Below the pieces are notes generated by a model. That model saw only the letters and a program-made list of their open reading frames with translations, made no database searches and had not been told where the DNA came from. Below are positions 58,887 through 64,000 of a stretch of 64,000 nt of DNA, in pieces. The position numbers and the translations under genes were made by a program. Positions within the stretch are counted from its first letter, which is position 1. The number at the start of each line of letters is the position of its first letter. The DNA is from Spirometra erinaceieuropaei (lineage: Eukaryota > Platyhelminthes > Cestoda > Diphyllobothriidea > Diphyllobothriidae): the NCBI GenBank assembly GCA_902702965.1, contig CACRXP010000667.1:271156-335155 (forward strand). The letters run 5' to 3'.

Positions 58887-60263
58887 GTTATCCTGTCCGT
58901 CTCGGTCCGAAATATGCAATGATAGAAGGGCGCTCACCGATCCGATGAGTTCCACGACACGATAAACGAAACGACCTAATTTACGCGTCCACTACACCGT
59001 GGGACATGCGACGGTTGGACACTTATAATAAGAGCTTAATTACATGGCTTCTTTGCCCTGTCCATAGGTAAGTTATTTTTTCCATACAAACGAGAACTAA
59101 TTCCCAACTCGACAGATTAGATTATTGCCTTTGAATTATCCTTAGGAAGAACAGCGAATAATTTTATCAAAGGAGATCTGGTAGCATAAATGGGCAAAAA
59201 GCCACAATGCTTGCAATACCGTCGAATATGATGTTCATTTGATAGGGAGAATACTTACGTAACTGCCTTCCTATGCTCTTTTTGTGAAAAATCGGATGCT
59301 TAATATACGATGACCTGCATGGGCATCAACTACTCTAACAAGGAGAATGTTAACCTATGCGATTATGCGCTTGCTTCACAAAGTGAATCTCGGCGCAAAG
59401 CATTGTATTTACAAAAGTTGCGCTGAAAGTTCATGTAAATCTGCGAGCTCTGTGAGGGTAAGAGCAAAGGACAAGGTGGTGACGCTTTGACAAAAGCGAG
59501 TTATTTAGCCTTTGTTTTAATATAATAATAGTAATACTATTTCATTCTTCAAACATTTGACGGTGCGCGCTGAAAAAGTAGCGTTCCCGAAAAATTCACA
59601 CAAGTTTTCCATCAGTATGCTGTCCTATGATCAGATCTGGTATTTCATTAATAGTTTTGATCTGAACCAACAAGGTCACTGCCAGGCTGTGTTTAGATAT
59701 CTGCTTAGACAGACTCATTTTTCAGTCACTTTTTCTGAAATTAAGATTGAAAATATTTGAGGCTGTTTCTGTTTTCTATCTTCTTACTTAACTACTTATT
59801 GCAATGCAAGCGCACATATCACTTTACAAAGTCAACTTTTCTGAAATTTTTTTGTCTTTGACGTAACGCGGATTGTGAATACGCAGCCATGAACGTAGTT
59901 CTTACTATTGTCACTCGCATACAAATCTGTAATCTTTCATGAAGCATCTTGTAACTTTAAACCTTCGCCGTTATGAGCGAACCAAGCATGTATATAGCAC
60001 ATGTAATATTTTCTGAACGACGCCGTGTTGGTTCCACCTGCATTTTCATTTCTAACAGAGATATTTTCCTTTCGGAGTTTGGGAACCCTAAGAAATAAAG
60101 GCGAGACTCGGGAGTGCTGTCCTATCTGGTCAAAAAATTATTTCTTTCGTACTATTGTTGATTTCGTCGGGCGTAGCATTACTTGCGGATACTTTCGATT
60201 TGAGAAGCTTCGCTGACTGCTCCAAATGTGATATACGATTACGTTAAGATTCGGTCGTTACGG
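58887..60263. other. No gene seen
   Basis: AT-rich sequence. The frame 59557-59760 (67 codons) lacks motifs. Confidence 0.45.
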
Positions 60264-60365
60264 TGAGGATTTAAGGTTTAGGTTTGGGGTCTAGGGACAG
60301 GGTTCAGATGTATGGTTAAGGTTTAGGGCCAGGCTTTAGGGTTTAATGTAAGAGTTTATGGTTAA
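60264..60365 (+). repeat. Degenerate TTAGGG-like interstitial stretch
   Basis: About 100 bp in which G and T dominate and variants of the telomere unit recur (ggtttagg, ggtctaggg, ggttaagg, ggtttaggg, gctttagggttta). Flatworm telomeres use TTAGGG. No perfect tandem pair is present, so this is either an eroded telomeric insertion or coincidental composition. Confidence 0.5.
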
Positions 60366-61254
60366 ATAGTCATTTGGCACGTCCTTGCTAGAATTTCCGT
60401 TTAAGACTTGCACCTGATTGGTCACATTCTGTGGTGGTTCACTTTTAATGATCTTAGCGGGCCATCCACATTTATTATTTGTTGAATTGATTTTACTGCC
60501 TGCATGTAATTAATCTTTGTTCTGCGTGGAGCGTACGCTGAGATTCAATACCTACCCAAACTTCTTGCATAAAAGTGTTAAGTAAAACATGAATAAGGGT
60601 GTCAGGAGAGCGCCGGCTTGCGGGAGGTTTCGAAAACATGTAAAATTCTCATTGGTACAACCATTTTTTAGAAACTATTGTTTTTGACGCAGGCACTTTA
60701 TCGTTTTTGCACATTAGCACCTATTTCGGAATATGTGATAGAAAATCAGTTTAGTCAAATTCGAAGAGTAGCGGTTTTCTCAATAAATTGGCTGCCTACG
60801 CGCCTCCCGACGAGATTTGCTTCCAATTTGTGTGTACAGAATCAATTTTCGTGTATCAAAAAGCTGCAAAGGGCTTTCTATTAAGTCACTTGCGCTGTGT
60901 ATGACTGCGTGAAATGCCCCCAGAGTCTACAACTATACGCCTCATTATACGGTTCCGTTCAAATAACTATAACTGCTGCAAGCAAGACAGGTTAGAGCCC
61001 TATTTCAAAACACAACAAAAGTCTGATTGAAATTAGCTACTTCTATCTGTTATTCGAAGTGTCTACAGCTGCACAGGTCTCCTTCGCCGTTGTCTCCCTT
61101 TTTATGTCCATATTAACGACTTCGGCTAAACAATGCACAGATAATTGCTTACCGTGTTATGACACGGATGTTCCCATTAATGCCTTTCTTGGCCTCATAG
61201 GGCCATACTTGAAAACCAAGTTTTCGTCCGACTAGTAGTAGTATCAGCAGCTGA
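60366..61254. other. No gene seen
   Basis: Intergenic, with only short motif-free frames. Confidence 0.45.
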
Positions 61255-62253
61255 AATAAGCTCCAATGGGGTCACTTTTGTCTGACTATCTCATCTAGGT
61301 CATCATATTCAGAAAGAAGGGATTCTTTCGCTAGTTGAACCAACACTGCAACTGTGATATGTGGACGACACATTTATGGTCGCTAAAAGCGATCAACTGA
61401 AAAGCCTTCATAACACTACTAACTCAACAATGCCGGGGATTAACTTCACACTTGAAAAGGAGGTCAACCTAAAACTGCCATTTCAGATGTCCTCGTACAG
61501 GATGGGCAAACGGAACATTAAAAAAATTTGTTTACCGCAAAGCAACTTGTGTGGAAGTCATTCTACATTGTGCAAATAAAAATTCAATTTCTCTTTAGCG
61601 GACTACCGTTAAAAGTCTACCTTATTGAGCAAAACACATTTTCCTGAGGAAAACTTACAAATTTAGGATAAGTTACCAGTTACCCTAGATATTTTGCACA
61701 AATGTGTATGAAATAAAAAAGTAAAAGAAGAAACACCAGATAGATCGAATAAGGCGTACGAAAAGTAATACATGGAAAAGTCTTCTCTGCTTCTGAAATC
61801 GATAAAAGACTCTTGAAAAAAACACCGGATACAAATGGCGCAAAAGCTGACGACTACTCTACGCACTCAGTTTGTAGCCCTGGCTACCTCGGTAAGCGAG
61901 GAGTCGTCTGTAAGATCCCATGCGTTGCCTGCGATCCAAACGGGAACCAAACGGGAAAATTCACCCCTACATACATCCTCCATTACTACCTAACAGTCAG
62001 GACGCAAGACCATCTGCCCCAGGCGATCATGTATATCTTAATTAACAGACGGAACTTCTTCTGGGTTAAAACTCGCATTGTCGATGTCTGCCCTACCAGA
62101 GAAGTCGGATATATCATTCATCAATCGGAATATGGAGCTGAATGCCGCGTACAAATGTCTCGAGGAAAAATGGAAGCGACGATATCCAATCAGGACAGTG
62201 ACACGTTGCGGCCGCTCATGGGCATAAACGCCAAGCAATTGTCGATTTTGTAG
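61255..62253 (+). pseudogene. Penelope-like element: RT palm to C-terminal domain
   Basis: 61346-61357 reads 'EPTLQL' shortly before the catalytic YVDD (61358-61369), with TGA directly before it in place of an expected Trp. Then come 'DTFMVAKSDQLKSLHNT', 'MPGINFTLEKEVNLKLPF' (the PLE 'FT-E-E----LPFLD' block) and a frame loss. In the 146-codon frame 61813-62253, 'GVVCKIPCVACD' fits the PLE CC linker ('VVY-IPC--C'), 'NQTGKF' stands where 'GETGK' is expected, and 'KTRIVDVCPTREVGYII' fits the C-terminal extension. The block order over 1 kb supports one decayed copy; the second half is less certain than the YVDD part. Confidence 0.65.
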
Positions 62254-64000
62254 TACCCTTAAGTTGTTACGTGCCGTTGGCACATAGATTTTCTATCTAC
62301 GTCTGACGACGACCTGGGGAATCGGTGTCACAAATTTGCGCAATAAAGTTCCCTTTTTCATCGAGTGTATCTGACTTCACCTGATGTGTCTTGAGATGTC
62401 TGCCATCAAGTGCATAAATGTGTATCATGAAAGAAGAATCTTTCTTCGGATACTTTACGAAACACGTTAATTTCTTTTCGTTCTAGTGCTTTAACTCAAG
62501 AACGCATATGACAGTCTAAAGAGAATAAGAAAGTAGAAGAAATATCATCAACTAATCATTTGTTTGGAGCCTCAGACTCATTAGTGGAGCCACAAATATG
62601 CTCAACGTGTAAAGAGTCGGTGATCGAGTCAACGATTACAAAAAACCTGAAATAATTTAAAACTGAATGACAACGGCTACTAAGTCAGAAATAAGTAATA
62701 CAGCGTCACTGGTCTTTGTCGTAAGAGTGTTTAAGGTTAACGGCTGTTGATAACTGCAAATATGAGTGATTAGTTATCAATATCAGTGGAACAGAAGATT
62801 TTAAATTGTGGCAGGTCACAACATGTTCATGAGCTCAAACCTAACCCTGACTTTAAGAAAAGCCGTGTGCTTAAATATAAGGAAAGTGCGACCTACGGCA
62901 AAAATACATTCTGAATAGGCGGATGATGACAGAAAAAACTGCAAAATTGCTTTTGCCACGCAATAGATCAACCTGTATTGAATTTTGTGATCAATTCCTC
63001 CGTAGACGTAGCTAAACCTCTTCTGCAGCCGATAAAACATAAGGTCGTCTCTTGGCCAGAAAATATATGAAAACTGCAGAAACTCGAAAAGGAAAATTTC
63101 CTCAGAGGAGTCTGCTTTGATAAATTAATTTGCACCATAAAGAAAGTGATTCCAAAGTTTCTCTGGTCGAATAATTGATTCGTAGGAAAAAGGGATTATA
63201 ATATTTTCTTGCTATTTCGGTGCGTGTATTTCTTGAATTTGACATCAATTAAACCGTCTGTATTTATTCATTCAATACGAATGTCGAGGCAATTAGATAA
63301 ATGGATGCATGTTGTTTTGCATAGTTAGTTCTCACCGCTCTGATTACACCAAAAGAAGAAATTATTGACATTATTCTCTTTGCTGGTCGGTGGATTGCCC
63401 TAGTCAACACATAAGTCCTCTCAGGTTCACAAAGAGGGCACAGTGGTGGCTTTGGCGTGGATGGTGAAAAATGCACTGCGTCCTCTGAACATCACTTTAG
63501 CAGTCTTTGGATAGAAAAATAGGGCTGAGTCGACTGTAAGCAAGCCTCAGTGCGCAACGCTAACGACTTCGAACAGCCGTCTACGCGAGCCACGTGCAGG
63601 GGTCGTGATGGGGGCGGTGCCGAAGTTCAGACGAGTTAGAATGCCGTAGAGTCCACATTAATAATCCAGTGCGGTCTTGTCACCAGTAGCCAGGTGGAAT
63701 GAGACATACTGTTAGTTGGCAACATGCCAGACCATGATTGGAAGCGCGTTGTAGTAGACTCAAACCCCCTCTTATTTTTATTTAGACATCAGTTTACTCG
63801 TGTAACCCTTGGGGGGTTGAACGTCCTTTTAGTCTTAGTAGTCTGTGCGAGTCAAGCAGACTGACAATAACATCTGGAACAGTGGTTGATGTGATGAAAA
63901 TTTATGGTCTTACGAGGTCCATGCGCAGAGGACCATAGACGACTATAGGAACACAGCGGACGCCATAGGGACCACTGCACATCAATTTAGCTCAAGTATT
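62254..64000. other. No gene seen
   Basis: AT-rich to about 63480, then richer in GC to the end of the window with no open frame above 75 codons. The last 500 bp could be the edge of another repeat that continues outside the window. Confidence 0.4.

Noticed and set aside
1..64000. CRISPR arrays, bacterial operons, phage or prophage genes
   Set aside because: No regularly spaced short repeats with unique spacers. The 163-bp and 252-bp tandem repeats have no spacers. Gene structure is eukaryotic throughout.
1..64000. LTR retrotransposons or endogenous retroviruses
   Set aside because: I saw no paired long direct repeats with a protease or integrase, and all RT signatures are of non-LTR or Penelope type.

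Overview
The window is nuclear DNA of a metazoan, most likely a parasitic flatworm (a cestode such as a diphyllobothriid, or a trematode). The evidence is a gene with eleven exons and introns as short as 34 bp, dense CR1/L2-like LINEs (non-LTR retrotransposons) with short-repeat tails, several Penelope-like elements (PLEs) with GIY-YIG endonuclease domains, and tRNA-derived SINEs. The species call is inference. Nothing looks bacterial: there are no operons or ribosome-binding sites.

Layout. 1-5833 is a decayed sense-strand LINE (ORF1 remnant, APE-type endonuclease, reverse transcriptase) split by a second LINE at about 1279-3508, whose 3' UTR holds a 163-bp tandem array. 6230-6830 is a lone 3' end of the first family. 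7560-10240 is the best-kept LINE, on the minus strand. 11111-13721 is the one complete host gene I can reconstruct: eleven exons and 459 codons, encoding a 12-helix major-facilitator transporter with a 34-bp intron, a 32-nt exon and a GC-AG intron. 14990-20350 holds scattered remnants of an RTE-like RT and PLEs. 21960-22490 is a fold-back plus direct-repeat structure. 22.5-33.6 kb is mostly unannotatable, with two possible 3' exons, a SINE and a LINE 3' end.

33.6-38.65 kb is a LINE with intact ORF1, interrupted in its endonuclease region by an antisense LINE (34674-36162). 38.93-41.22 kb is a minus-strand LINE abutting an RTE-like RT end (41222-41640) and a PLE endonuclease remnant (41895-42470). 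45.1-45.6 kb is a PLE terminal repeat related to one at 19.66 kb. 46347-46848 is a 252-bp tandem duplication. 53933-54913 is a compact PLE derivative: a GIY-YIG remnant between roughly 197-bp inverted repeats. 55715-56385 is the 3' end of an unrecognised gene with 38- and 40-bp introns. The last 6 kb hold a LINE 3' end, a SINE, a TTAGGG-like degenerate stretch and a PLE remnant with a YVDD motif.

Functionally this is transposon-rich intergenic DNA carrying one transporter gene and part of another gene. The transposon reading frames are broken and none looks able to move by itself. The minus-strand LINE at 7.6-10.2 kb, with an intact FADD motif, one frameshift and a few stops, comes closest to coding. 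I see no evidence of a new multi-gene system. The most unusual structures are the dimeric 163-bp array inside a LINE UTR, the two nested LINE insertions, the inverted-repeat PLE derivative, the ultrashort introns and the SINE pair.
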